DNA of 27,089 bases from an uncultured Eubacteriales bacterium (GTDB lineage: Bacteria > Bacillota > Clostridia > Christensenellales > Borkfalkiaceae), in contig CATJZR010000088.1 in the NCBI GenBank assembly GCA_949745625.1, forward strand, positions 1 to 27,089, read 5' to 3'. Under the pieces are notes generated by a model. The model worked only from the letters and a program-made list of their open reading frames with translations, searched no databases and was not told the origin of the DNA. Both the position numbers and the translations under genes were made by a program. Positions 16,901 to 24,856 of the stretch are shown piece by piece. How positions within the stretch are numbered: position 1 is the stretch's first letter; every line of letters begins with the position of its first letter.

Positions 16901-16993
16901 AATTACGTTACGCAGTCGGAGGGTTCGAAGCCGAGGAAAGTATTACTTTCCAAAGAAGAGTTCCAAAATACCTACGGAGAAGTGGATGATTGA
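13958..16993 (+). CDS. ftsK: DNA translocase FtsK/SpoIIIE
   Basis: This membrane-anchored, hexameric ATP-driven DNA pump clears chromosomes from the closing septum. Four membrane helices fall within about the first 180 residues. A long acidic, low-complexity linker follows, with three copies of a KEEPV-type repeat, then the motor: Walker A GTTGSGKS at about 671-678, LVDPKQVEF, and Walker B IVIILDEFGDLM with D783. The C-terminal winged-helix gamma domain (DDTYIKALHYCVVSNQASVSMIQRRFPVGYIKA) would read polar DNA signals and, in relatives with XerCD, contact the recombinase. From GTG at 13958 the protein has 1011 residues; ATG at 13931 would add nine. First gene of a six-gene operon; its end overlaps rimO by eight bases. 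FtsK versus SpoIIIE cannot be settled from sequence. Confidence 0.95.
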   Translation: MNRKKKNKKELNNNDKTTYVFTKETLGMTLLLFSVLVLLMLFTGSSVFAGLGKAVCTFMYGAFGYGSIIIAAIVAYAGQWLIFGKRIKISFKSALLISLTVFSAFLLFHAATSRNISIDSYGGYVSDCYKSALNGFSGYTFGGAVSALIVYPVAKLATFVGAYIIFSLLVIVSGYFLVNNFRKRRKKISGYSNAISNNEIRRSEDYEEKQIIPAVKEEAAVRPAPPVITTQVREAPRNQVAEDNNPYSQKNLGRKILFAKGEFDAESYKRNMIFNENSYFNHPVTNDKDYLSNFYSGKRSTVPEKSYGTSYQEDVLNQPVAAAPSHYVYGDKPVDKLNDYEQVSSGTFPVQNESVAAPIYPESVEAKEEPVIHEPIVNNVRKEEPVINEPVKNFRKEEPVTEEPVEEILNRSVEPEEEDSGNSNPMSMYNLFGASSRTENRVEPDISRLTSRRQELSNANLFDDNEDDDDFSDFNQEVAEPRASSRIPAESRSMREVAPARPVQESVQEEKPRHVWKKYIRPGLDLLDDYPEHSNVNTGEIEDNKRTITETLLKFKIESEVSNVIIGPAVTRYDVVIEDKTKITQSLKYKEAIAMALMKDNVTAYLNFSKGALSIEVPNNVRTIVGLKSMLASPRFINCKPNSVTFALGKNVEGEAVCSDITKMPHLLIAGTTGSGKSICLSALIISLLFKYGPEELRFILVDPKQVEFISYDKLPHLMINEIIYEVDKAIKALNWAIKEMERRYSLFKEMTEKGIATKNLDEYNAHLPAGEERLPKIVIILDEFGDLMLQAKKDIEGRIIKLVQKARACGIHLILATQRPSVDCITGLIKSNLPTRIGFKVNSFDDARTIFDIGGAEKLLGKGDMYFRSAESPDLARIQGCFIDTHEVQRVTDFVKAHNETYFDQSVSDFINTVEAEEQPNSMMGDDGSGEGGDIKIDDTYIKALHYCVVSNQASVSMIQRRFPVGYIKACKIIDWMENMNYVTQSEGSKPRKVLLSKEEFQNTYGEVDD
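15053..15181 (+). repeat. Three tandem KEEPV repeats in the FtsK linker
   Basis: Units at 15053-15097, 15098-15139 and 15140-15181 encode AKEEPVIHEPIVNNV, RKEEPVINEPVKNF and RKEEPVTEEPVEEI. Each is 14 or 15 residues. DNA identity between copies is partial, suggesting older duplication. Confidence 0.75.
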
Positions 16994-18320
16994 TTTTTCA
17001 CAAAAGAAATTCGGAATAATTTCGCTCGGTTGCGATAAAAACCGTGTTGATTCCGAAAAACTTTTGTCAATAATAAAAGCAAGGGGCGGCGAAATTACGT
17101 CCGATGCGGAGCAAGCCGAAATTCTTATAGTAAATACCTGCGCGTTTTTAAACGAATCACGCAAGGAAGCGATTTTTACCGCAATAGATTGTGCGGGCTA
17201 TCGTAACGGAAAGCTTGAAAAATTGGTCGTGACGGGCTGTCTGCCCCAAAAATATATTTCCGAAATTTATACTTCGCTTACAGAGGCGGACGTTTTTCTC
17301 GGGACATACGATTATGATAAGTTTTTTGAGGCTCTTGAAAAATCATATAGCGGCGAACGTGTCAATTACGTCGGATCTGGCATTGCGGAATATTGCACAG
17401 GACGCGTTCTAACGACTCCGCAACATTACGCTTATCTTAAAATTGCTGACGGCTGCAACAATCACTGCACGTATTGCCTGATACCAAAAATACGCGGTAA
17501 TTATGAAAGTTACGGAATGGAAAAGCTTGTTGCCGAGGCGAAAAATCTCGGCGAAGTGTCGGAGCTTATTCTCGTTGCGCAGGACGTAACGAGGTACGGT
17601 ACCGATTTGTACGGAAGAAAAGCTTTGACGGAGTTAATGGGCAGACTTTCCGGGCTTGACAATATAAAAAGCATAAGACTGCTTTACTGTTATCCCGAAT
17701 TGATTGACGACTGCTTGATTACGGCTATAAGGGACAATGAAAAGATTATAAAATATCTTGATATTCCACTTCAGCATAGTGAGGATAGAATACTTAAATT
17801 AATGAACAGAAAGGGCAGTCGCAGAAGCTATCTTGAGCTTATAGCGAAACTGAGAAAAAGTATACCTGATATTGCGCTTCGTTCGACTTTTATAACAGGG
17901 TTTCCTTCCGAAACAGAGGAAGAGGTTGAGGCGCTTTGCGGATTTTTACGGCAGGCAAAATTCGAGAATTGCGGTTTTTTCTGTTATTCGAAAGAGCCCG
18001 ACACGGCGGCATATAAACTAAAAAATCATGTTACAGACGCGGTAAAAAAGCGCAGGGCAAAAAAACTTTACGGCGTTCAGCACGAAATTTCTGCGGCTAA
18101 ACTGAGCGCTTACATAGGTAAAAAGCTACGCGTTTTATGTGACGGAATAAATTACGAAAAAAATTGTTTTGAAGGCAGAGCGTATTTCAGCGCGCCCGAT
18201 ATCGACGGAAAAGTATATTTTAATGCGCCAAGCGCTATTCAGGGAGAATATTACGACGTTATTATTACCGATAACGACAGTTGCGATTTAACCGGAAAAA
18301 CGGAGGACTATTATGGTTGA
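16986..18320 (+). CDS. rimO: Ribosomal protein uS12 (S12) methylthiotransferase RimO
   Basis: A radical-SAM enzyme that adds a methylthio group to an aspartate of ribosomal protein S12. The N-terminal cluster-binding domain has IISLGCDKNRVDSE, VNTCAFLNESR and VTGCLPQKY; the SLGCxKNxVDSE form separates RimO from the tRNA enzyme MiaB. The radical-SAM motif CNNHCTYC has cysteines at 157, 161 and 164. The C-terminal part, about 375-441, fits a TRAM-like domain. 444 residues, typical. Its start overlaps ftsK, and its last eight bases overlap pgsA, so it is translated in a coupled series. rimO between ftsK and pgsA is a common clostridial arrangement. Confidence 0.95.
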   Translation: MIDFSQKKFGIISLGCDKNRVDSEKLLSIIKARGGEITSDAEQAEILIVNTCAFLNESRKEAIFTAIDCAGYRNGKLEKLVVTGCLPQKYISEIYTSLTEADVFLGTYDYDKFFEALEKSYSGERVNYVGSGIAEYCTGRVLTTPQHYAYLKIADGCNNHCTYCLIPKIRGNYESYGMEKLVAEAKNLGEVSELILVAQDVTRYGTDLYGRKALTELMGRLSGLDNIKSIRLLYCYPELIDDCLITAIRDNEKIIKYLDIPLQHSEDRILKLMNRKGSRRSYLELIAKLRKSIPDIALRSTFITGFPSETEEEVEALCGFLRQAKFENCGFFCYSKEPDTAAYKLKNHVTDAVKKRRAKKLYGVQHEISAAKLSAYIGKKLRVLCDGINYEKNCFEGRAYFSAPDIDGKVYFNAPSAIQGEYYDVIITDNDSCDLTGKTEDYYG

Positions 18321-18960
18321 TAATGAAGAAGTACAGCAGGATAGTAAGGATACTAAAACCGTAATCTGGAATTTACCCAACATTTTGACGTTCAGCAGAA
18401 TGTTGTTTATTCCGATTTTCGTAGCGCTGTTCTATATAAATTTCCCGGGGCATTTTCTCGTGTGCTGGGGTCTGTTTGCCGTTGCTTGCATAACTGATTT
18501 GTTTGACGGAGCTATTGCTCGCAAGCGTAATCTCGTAACGAATCTCGGTAAATTCCTCGACCCTATTGCGGATAAAGTACTCGTTTTGACTGCGTTTATT
18601 TTATTTTTGACTATGCCGGAGATTTTCTGCGCAAACCTTGGCAACTGGGCAATGTTGCTTGCCGTTTGCGGTGTTGTGATAATTGTTGCACGCGAAATGA
18701 TAGTAAGCGGTTTCAGAATGGTGGCGGCAAGCTCGGGCGAGGTTATTGCCGCAGATAAAATAGGAAAGTATAAGACGTTTGCGCAGGACCTCAGCGTGGG
18801 TATTTTACTTTTTGCGGAGGGCTGGCGTCAGTTTGACGACAGTACGTTTGCAATGGTTGTAAACATAATAGGTGTTTCGTTTTTTATTCTGTCTGTTATT
18901 TTAACCGTAATTTCGGGCGTCAATTATATTGCTAAAAATATCCACGTTTTAAAGAAATGA
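18313..18960 (+). CDS. pgsA: CDP-diacylglycerol--glycerol-3-phosphate 3-phosphatidyltransferase PgsA
   Basis: This membrane enzyme makes phosphatidylglycerol phosphate, the precursor of phosphatidylglycerol and cardiolipin. NLPNILTFSRM opens the first helix. The CDP-alcohol phosphotransferase motif is complete: D62-x2-D65-G66-x2-A69-R70-x8-G79-x3-D83-x3-D87. Several further hydrophobic helices follow. It has 215 residues; the first 18 or so are polar and slightly longer than in many PgsA proteins. Its ATG overlaps rimO, and its stop shares ATGA with cinA. Confidence 0.94.
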   Translation: MVDNEEVQQDSKDTKTVIWNLPNILTFSRMLFIPIFVALFYINFPGHFLVCWGLFAVACITDLFDGAIARKRNLVTNLGKFLDPIADKVLVLTAFILFLTMPEIFCANLGNWAMLLAVCGVVIIVAREMIVSGFRMVAASSGEVIAADKIGKYKTFAQDLSVGILLFAEGWRQFDDSTFAMVVNIIGVSFFILSVILTVISGVNYIAKNIHVLKK

Positions 18961-20060
18961 GTGCAGAAAAAGTGTCCTCTTTCAGGACTAAAAAGAATTG
19001 CCTTTTGGTGTTCAGAAACAAAAAAATCAATGTGTTCGACGGTGCGGAAGGCGTAATTTCGGCTTTTTCGGGGATAGGTTATTATTTCGATAAAATATCG
19101 TATATAGCCTACGACCGTGCTGAGGAAATTGTTAATGCCTTACGGGATGGAAAAACGAATTACGAGAATTTGTATATTTTCTGTCCGTTCACTATGGATA
19201 ATACGTTAAAAGCGTTTTTAACGGCGCTGTATTCGTCTGAATTTGACGGAAAGGGTATTATGAGTTCGGGTACTGACCACGTATTTATGCTATATTCCGA
19301 TAAAGATAACGAGCTGCAATACGAAGATATAAAGTCCGTGCTGGACACCAAATACGGTCGCAAATACGAAAAATCATATATAAAAATTTATGGCGTTTCG
19401 GTTTCTCGTTTAAATTCCGTAATTTATCAGGCAAAGCAGAAATGTGCGGATGTTGATTTCAGCATCAGCGAAAGCTACGGCGATTATCGTATAGAAATTA
19501 CTTATCCTAACAGTATTTCCAAAGAGGTTTTCGACAGCGTTATAAGAACGGTTGTCGGTGGCTTAAATGAAAATATTTACGCTATGGACGATGTTTCTCT
19601 CGCGGAAAGACTGTTTCAGCTTTTAAAGCTCCGCCGTGCGAAAATAAGCGTTGCCGAGTCGTTTACAGGCGGTGGTATTGGCAAAAAACTGGTCGAAATT
19701 CCGGGAATCAGCGAGGTATATTTAGAAGGGTTGAATACCTATTCCGACGAATCTAAAATAAAGCGACTGGGTGTAAAGCAGTTTACGCTGGACCGCTACG
19801 GCGCGGTTTCTGAGCAGACGGCTTACGAAATGGCGGAGGGATTACGCAGGGAAAACGGCAGTGACGTATGTATTGCCACGACCGGCTTGGCGGGCCCCGC
19901 CTCGGATGGAAGTCAAAAGCCTGTCGGACTCATTTATATTGCGGTTGCTGTGGGAGAGGATTTTTCTGTATTCGAATACAACCTCGGCGGTAGCCGAGAA
20001 CACATAACGAATACGGCGATAAATCTTGCGCTGTTCCACACCTACAAATTGTTAAAATAA
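18957..20060 (+). CDS. cinA: CinA-type protein: intact NMN deamidase domain, degenerate N-terminal domain
   Basis: The C-terminal domain, about 212-367, is a clear PncC/CinA nicotinamide-nucleotide amidohydrolase, converting NMN to nicotinate mononucleotide. It shows AESFTGGGIGKKL (233 onward), TYSDESKIKRLGV, GAVSEQTAYEMAEGL and TTGLAGPASDGSQKPVGLIYIAV. The N-terminal 210 residues follow the length and order of the CinA MoCF-like domain plus the small KH-like domain (IKIYGVS near 142). However, the usual GTELLLG start and the GGLGPTxDD motif are absent; the corresponding stretch near 70-83 reads NLYIFCPFTMDN. So only the deamidase half looks active. 367 residues against about 410-430 in standard CinA. 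It is coupled to pgsA by ATGA and followed by recA. Confidence 0.88.
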   Translation: MSAEKVSSFRTKKNCLLVFRNKKINVFDGAEGVISAFSGIGYYFDKISYIAYDRAEEIVNALRDGKTNYENLYIFCPFTMDNTLKAFLTALYSSEFDGKGIMSSGTDHVFMLYSDKDNELQYEDIKSVLDTKYGRKYEKSYIKIYGVSVSRLNSVIYQAKQKCADVDFSISESYGDYRIEITYPNSISKEVFDSVIRTVVGGLNENIYAMDDVSLAERLFQLLKLRRAKISVAESFTGGGIGKKLVEIPGISEVYLEGLNTYSDESKIKRLGVKQFTLDRYGAVSEQTAYEMAEGLRRENGSDVCIATTGLAGPASDGSQKPVGLIYIAVAVGEDFSVFEYNLGGSREHITNTAINLALFHTYKLLK

Positions 20061-20074
20061 TTCAGGAGTTTAAT

Positions 20075-21082
20075 ATGAACGAAGAAAAACTTAAAGCACT
20101 AAATTCAACCATTGCTATGATTGAAAAGCAATACGGCCGCGGCGCAATAATGAAGCTGGGGGATTACAAGGTCAATACCGACCTTGAATTTATTCCTACG
20201 GGCTGTCTGTCTCTTGACCTCGCGCTCGGTGTCGGTGGCGTACCCCGCGGAAGAATACTTGAAATATACGGGCCCGAATCCTCGGGTAAAACGACGGTTG
20301 CGCTTCACATTATCGCCGAAACCCAGAAGGCGGGTGGCGTGGCTGCGTTTATCGATGCGGAGCACGCGCTCGATGCGCAGTACGCTCATGCACTTGGCGT
20401 AAATACCGACGACCTTTATCTTTCTCAACCGGATACTGGCGAACAGGCGCTCGACATCTGCGAATCGCTCGTGCGTTCCAGTGCGATTGACGTAATCGTT
20501 GTGGACTCGGTTGCAGCGCTTACCCCTAAGGCTGAAATCGAGGGAGATATGGGCGATACTCACGTAGGTTTGCTTGCAAGACTTATGTCGCAGGCGCTCA
20601 GAAAGCTTACAGCTATAACCAACAAGTCGAAAACCTGCGTAATATTTATAAATCAACTTCGTGAAAAGGTTGGCGTAATGTTCGGCAATCCAGAAACGAC
20701 TCCCGGCGGTAAAGCTTTGAAATATTTTGCAACAGTCAGGCTTGATATAAGAAAAGCAGATGCGCTCAAAAGCGAGGGTGATATAGTCGGTAACAGGGCA
20801 AAATGTAAGGTCGTTAAAAACAAGGTTGCGCCGCCTTTTAAGGTCGCCGAATTCGATATTATTTACGGTGAAGGAATATCTCAGGAGGGCTGCCTGATAG
20901 ATTTAGGTGTAGAATACGGTATACTTACAAAGAGCGGAGCTTTCTATTATTACAATGACGACAAGGTTGCGCAAGGTCGCGAGAAAATGCGCGAGTATCT
21001 GAAAAATAATCCTCAGGTCAAGGCAGAGCTTGACGCAAAAATCAGGGAGGCGCATAAGGCGTCGCAACAAAAGCAGGTATAA
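20075..21082 (+). CDS. recA: Recombinase RecA
   Basis: RecA forms filaments on single-stranded DNA, drives strand exchange, and triggers LexA-type repressor cleavage. It has the family N-terminus ALNSTIAMIEKQYGRGAIMKLGD, Walker A GPESSGKT (66-73), AFIDAEHALD, the Walker B VIVVDSVAAL, the L1/L2 loop region including GNPETTPGGKALKYF, and VVKNKVAPPFK. 335 residues with a short C-terminal tail compared with E. coli RecA (353). AGGAG (20064-20068) precedes the ATG. No LexA-box-like site is evident in the 14-base gap after cinA, so it appears to rely on the operon promoter. No recX follows. Confidence 0.98.
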   Translation: MNEEKLKALNSTIAMIEKQYGRGAIMKLGDYKVNTDLEFIPTGCLSLDLALGVGGVPRGRILEIYGPESSGKTTVALHIIAETQKAGGVAAFIDAEHALDAQYAHALGVNTDDLYLSQPDTGEQALDICESLVRSSAIDVIVVDSVAALTPKAEIEGDMGDTHVGLLARLMSQALRKLTAITNKSKTCVIFINQLREKVGVMFGNPETTPGGKALKYFATVRLDIRKADALKSEGDIVGNRAKCKVVKNKVAPPFKVAEFDIIYGEGISQEGCLIDLGVEYGILTKSGAFYYYNDDKVAQGREKMREYLKNNPQVKAELDAKIREAHKASQQKQV

Positions 21083-22984
21083 ATGCAACACGGTTTTGTA
21101 AAGGTCTGTGCCGCGACCGTACAGGTTAAGGTGGCAGACGTACAATTCAATATTCGGCGCATAATCGAGGCAATCGGCGAAAGTTATAAAAAGGGCAGTA
21201 GCGTTACGGTTTTTCACGAGCTTTGTATAAGCGGATATACTTGCGGCGACCTCTTTAATCAGCGTATGCTTCAGGAATCCGTAGAAAAGGCGGTAATTGA
21301 AGTGGCTGAAGCAACAGCGGGCATGCACGCGCTCATTTTTGTCGGGGCGCCTCTCGTGTGCGGAGGGAAGCTGTATAATTGTGCGGTTGCAATTTCGGAC
21401 GGTGAAGTTTTGGGTGTAATTCCTAAGACGTTTTTACCTAATTACGGCGAGTTTTACGAACAACGAAATTTTTCGTGCGCACCCAAAGAGAACGGCGTAA
21501 TTTCCGTTCTCGGTCGTAACATACCTTTCGGCACGAATTTGATTTTTAAATGTATCGACAATGCCGATTTAATGGTTTCCGCAGAGATATGCGAGGACCT
21601 GTGGGCACCGAAATCGCCGTCTGTATCGCACGCTCTGGCGGGAGCAACCGTTATCGTAAACTTGTCGTGCAGTAATGAAATCGACGGTAAGGCAGAGTAC
21701 AGAAAAGAATTAGTAAAAATGCAGTCTGCGAAGCTCATTTGCGGATACGTCTATTCAGACGCTGGTGACGGCGAAAGCACTACCGACGCCGTATTTGCAG
21801 GGCATAATATAATCAGTGAAAATGGAACGGTTCTTGCACAAAGCAAGCTGTTTGAAAATGATTTGTTGTACTCGGAAATTGACGTTCAATGTGTTGCGGA
21901 CGAGCGAAAAAGGACTGCTTCAAGCTTTTTTGCCGAGAGTGAGGGTGGTTATAAAATTATACCTTTTAAGTCGAATCCGACAAATGGAGAGCTTACACGC
22001 ACTTTCCCAATGACGCCATTCGTTCCGAGCGGAAGCAACATTCGTGAACGAATGGATGTAATCATTTCCATGCAGGCAAAAGGACTTGAAAAGCGACTTA
22101 AACATACAGGCGCAAAAACTGCCGTTATAGGCGTTTCGGGCGGCTTGGACAGTGCGCTTGCGTTACTCGTTACGTGCAGGGCTTTTCAATTTTTAAATAT
22201 GGATTTAAAGCATGTCATAGCCGTAACCATGCCGTGCTTCGGTTCAACGGAAAAAACGAAAAGTAATTCCGTAAAGCTGATGGAAGCGCTTGGTGTTACT
22301 AGCAGGATTATCTCCATTGAAGAGAGCGTAAAGCGTCATTTTGCTGATATCGGACATAACGAAAACGATTATGATATTACCTTTGAAAACGCGCAGGCGC
22401 GCATAAGAACGCTTGTTTTAATGGATTTAGCCAACGAATACGACGGTTTGGTAATCGGTACGGGTGATTTAAGCGAGCTGGCTTTGGGTTGGGCGACCTA
22501 TAACGGTGATCACATGTCGATGTATTCGGTTAACTGTTCGGTGCCTAAAACGCTTGTAAAGCGACTTGTAAAGCATGAGGCTGAGCGCTTGGGAGGGAAG
22601 GCGCAAAGGGTTCTTGAAAGTATATTAAGTACTGAAATAAGTCCCGAGCTGTTGCCCACTTCAGAAGGTAAACAAATGCAGAAAACCGAAGATATTATCG
22701 GTCCTTATGTCCTGCATGATTTCTTTTTGTTTTACGCCTTGCGTTTCGGGTTCAGACCGTCGAAAATTGCGTTTATTGCCGAATATACATTTAAGAGCGA
22801 ATATGACGCGGCAACCATAAATAAGTGGCTTAAACTATTTTATAAACGGTTTTTTTCTCAGCAATATAAGCGTTCGTGTATTCCCGACGGCATAAAGGTT
22901 GGGTCGGTATCGCTTTCACCTCGCGGCGATTGGCGAATGCCGTCAGATGCAATAGCGGCTTTGTGGACGGAGGATATAAATTAA
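21083..22984 (+). CDS. nadE: Glutamine-dependent NAD+ synthetase NadE
   Basis: It converts nicotinate adenine dinucleotide to NAD+ using ATP and ammonia from glutamine. The N-terminal nitrilase-type glutaminase has the Glu-Lys-Cys triad: E46 (FHELCISGYTCGDLF), K115 (PKTFLPNYGEFYEQRNF) and C170 (AEICEDLWAP). The C-terminal synthetase has the SGGLDS P-loop (352-357) and GTGDLSELALGWATYNGDH. 633 residues, the length of the long glutamine-dependent class. Its ATG follows the recA stop directly with only a weak AGG site, so translation is probably coupled. Last gene of the operon. recA to rny with nadE between them is less common than recA-recX or recA-rny, and the pairing with cinA upstream fits NAD salvage. 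Confidence 0.95.
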   Translation: MQHGFVKVCAATVQVKVADVQFNIRRIIEAIGESYKKGSSVTVFHELCISGYTCGDLFNQRMLQESVEKAVIEVAEATAGMHALIFVGAPLVCGGKLYNCAVAISDGEVLGVIPKTFLPNYGEFYEQRNFSCAPKENGVISVLGRNIPFGTNLIFKCIDNADLMVSAEICEDLWAPKSPSVSHALAGATVIVNLSCSNEIDGKAEYRKELVKMQSAKLICGYVYSDAGDGESTTDAVFAGHNIISENGTVLAQSKLFENDLLYSEIDVQCVADERKRTASSFFAESEGGYKIIPFKSNPTNGELTRTFPMTPFVPSGSNIRERMDVIISMQAKGLEKRLKHTGAKTAVIGVSGGLDSALALLVTCRAFQFLNMDLKHVIAVTMPCFGSTEKTKSNSVKLMEALGVTSRIISIEESVKRHFADIGHNENDYDITFENAQARIRTLVLMDLANEYDGLVIGTGDLSELALGWATYNGDHMSMYSVNCSVPKTLVKRLVKHEAERLGGKAQRVLESILSTEISPELLPTSEGKQMQKTEDIIGPYVLHDFFLFYALRFGFRPSKIAFIAEYTFKSEYDAATINKWLKLFYKRFFSQQYKRSCIPDGIKVGSVSLSPRGDWRMPSDAIAALWTEDIN

Positions 22985-23008
22985 AGCGGTAGTGAGACCG
23001 CTTTTTTT
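22983..23008 (+). terminator. Intrinsic terminator overlapping the nadE stop codon
   Basis: AAAGCGGT (22983-22990), loop AGTGAG, ACCGCTTT (22997-23004), with the T-run reaching 23008. Its left arm starts inside the nadE stop. The AAAGCGG core is shared with the ftsQ terminator and the ftsW hairpin. Confidence 0.88.
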
Positions 23009-23038
23009 ATATTGTCCTAAACAATTTAATTTATTAAA

Positions 23039-23067
23039 TTGACTTTTGCCGTAAATAGGTGTAAAAT
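23039..23067 (+). promoter_or_regulatory. Sigma-A-type promoter of rny
   Basis: TTGACT (23039-23044) and TAAAAT (23062-23067) are 17 bases apart, giving a leader of about 60 bases before the rny ribosome site. Confidence 0.75.
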
Positions 23068-23134
23068 TGTAATAAGATATAAACATGTCCGTAAGGATTT
23101 CGTATATATTCAAATTAAATAATCAGGAGGCTTT

Positions 23135-24751
23135 ATGACTACCAACACATTAAGCAGCCTGTTTCTTGCAAGCAACGTAAGCATTGGTTTGGCTGTAGGG
23201 CTTATAATCGGTGCGTTTGTCGTTGCGCTTGGTATTGGTACGTTTGTCAGCATTTTAGTTTATAAAAAACTGATGAACAAAAGATTAGGTGATGTTCAGT
23301 CAAGAACAAAAAAAATGATCGAAGACGCAACGCAGGAATGCAGTGCGTTGAAAAGCAAAGCAATATTTGAGGTAAAGGAACAGGAATTACAGCTTAGAAA
23401 CGATTTTGAAAGAGAAAGCAAGGAGAAGAAGTTTGAATTGCAGAAGCGCGAACAAAGACTTTTGCAAAGAGAAGATTTGCTGGATAAGAAGGAAGACGCA
23501 CTCAATAAAAAGAACGACTCGCTTGACCAGCAAAAGAAGGACCTTGCAAACAAAGAGCAGGAAATTAAGATTACTCAAGACAAAATCAATCACCAGCACG
23601 AGCTTATGATAAGCGAACTTGAAAAAGTTGCTCAACTCACCAAAGAGGAAGCTAAGCAGGTGCTATCAAACGAGATACTCGAGGAAACGCGTCACGACGT
23701 CGCTATTCAGGTAAGGAATATTGAACAGACGGCAAAGGATGAAGCAATGCTCGAAGCTAAGAAAATTATTTCTTTGGCTGTTCAGCGTTGCGCTGCAGAC
23801 CATTCTTCGGAAATTACTGTTTCAGTAGTTCAGTTGCCAAGCGACGATATGAAAGCGAGACTTATCGGACGCGAAGGCAGAAATATTCGTGCAATCGAAA
23901 ACTCTACAGGTATCGAGCTTATTATAGACGATACGCCCGAAGTCGTTATTCTTTCGGGCTTCGACCCAGTAAGAAGAGAAATAGCAAGGCTTTCACTTGA
24001 AAAACTTATCACCGACGGCAGAATTCATCCCGCAAGGATAGAGGAAACCGTTGAAAAGGTAAGAAAGGAAATGGACGCAGAAATCAAGGCGGCTGGTGAA
24101 AGTGCAATGTTTGAAGTCGGAATTTTCGGACTTCATCCGGAAATCATTAAATTACTTAGACGATTGAAATACAGGACAAGCTACGGTCAGAACGTATATA
24201 AACATTCTATCGAGGTTGCGCAGCTTGCGGGGCTTATGGCTTCCGAGCTTGGACTTGACGTTAATCTTGCTAAGCGTGCAGGACTTCTTCACGATATAGG
24301 CAAGGCTGTCGACCACGAGCAGGAGGGAACGCACGTTCAACTCGGTGCTGACCTTGCAAAGAAATACCGCGAGGGTGCGAAGGTAATAAACGCGATAGCT
24401 TCTCATCACGGTGATTGCGAGCCTACCACCATAGAAGCCGTGCTTGTTGCGGCTGCAGACGCAATATCGGGAGCAAGACCTGGCGCCAGAAGAGAAACGG
24501 GAACGAACTACGTTAAGCGTCTTGAAAAGCTTGAACAGCTTGCGGGCGATTTCCGCGGCGTTGATAAGTGTTACGCAATTCAGGCGGGAAGAGAGGTACG
24601 CGTAATAGTCAAGCCAGAACAGGTAGACGATGCGCAGACGTTGTTCCTTGCAAAGGATATTGCCAAAAAGATTGAGAAAGAGTTGGAATATCCCGGACAG
24701 ATTAAGGTTAACGTAATCAGAGAATTCCGTGCAAGTGAATATGCTAAATAA
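23135..24751 (+). CDS. rny: Ribonuclease Y
   Basis: RNase Y is the membrane-bound endoribonuclease that starts mRNA decay in many Firmicutes. Order of parts: one N-terminal membrane helix (about 16-43); a long charged coiled coil (about 50-190) rich in Lys, Glu and Gln; a KH RNA-binding domain with GREGRNI at 245-251; an HD metal-dependent phosphohydrolase domain with LLHDIGKAVDHE (H386-D387) and ASHHGD; and a C-terminal domain ending IKVNVIREFRASEYAK. 538 residues, slightly longer than B. subtilis RNase Y. AGGAGG at 23125-23130 is a full ribosome site four bases before the ATG. It has its own promoter and terminator, so it is not dependent on the recA operon. Confidence 0.97.
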   Translation: MTTNTLSSLFLASNVSIGLAVGLIIGAFVVALGIGTFVSILVYKKLMNKRLGDVQSRTKKMIEDATQECSALKSKAIFEVKEQELQLRNDFERESKEKKFELQKREQRLLQREDLLDKKEDALNKKNDSLDQQKKDLANKEQEIKITQDKINHQHELMISELEKVAQLTKEEAKQVLSNEILEETRHDVAIQVRNIEQTAKDEAMLEAKKIISLAVQRCAADHSSEITVSVVQLPSDDMKARLIGREGRNIRAIENSTGIELIIDDTPEVVILSGFDPVRREIARLSLEKLITDGRIHPARIEETVEKVRKEMDAEIKAAGESAMFEVGIFGLHPEIIKLLRRLKYRTSYGQNVYKHSIEVAQLAGLMASELGLDVNLAKRAGLLHDIGKAVDHEQEGTHVQLGADLAKKYREGAKVINAIASHHGDCEPTTIEAVLVAAADAISGARPGARRETGTNYVKRLEKLEQLAGDFRGVDKCYAIQAGREVRVIVKPEQVDDAQTLFLAKDIAKKIEKELEYPGQIKVNVIREFRASEYAK

Positions 24752-24766
24752 TTAATATAAGTAAAC

Positions 24767-24798
24767 AAAGGCAAGGAGTATCATTTTCCTTGCCTTTT
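24767..24798 (+). terminator. Intrinsic terminator after rny
   Basis: AAAGGCAAGGA (24767-24777) pairs with TCCTTGCCTTT (24787-24797) across a nine-base loop and is followed by TAATTT. The right arm overlaps the -35 region of the next gene. Confidence 0.85.
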
Positions 24799-24817
24799 AA
24801 TTTAGTTTTGTTATAAT
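24790..24817 (+). promoter_or_regulatory. Probable promoter of the 96-residue gene, overlapping the rny terminator
   Basis: TTGCCT (24790-24795) and TATAAT (24812-24817) are 16 bases apart. The -35 element is part of the terminator stem. Confidence 0.5.
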
Positions 24818-24856
24818 AGTTGTATTAAATAAAATTTAGCGAGAGTAGGAGTCAGC

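Noticed and set aside
20061..20074. LexA/DinR box before recA
   Set aside because: The gap is 14 bases and holds only the ribosome site; no GAAC-N4-GTTC-like element was seen there.
20105..20656. 183-codon open frame on the minus strand within recA
   Set aside because: Antisense to conserved RecA; the composition looks like reverse-read coding sequence with many Arg, Tyr and Cys.
23068..23134. Riboswitch or leader peptide before rny
   Set aside because: The leader of about 60 bases shows no stable fold or meaningful short ORF by eye.
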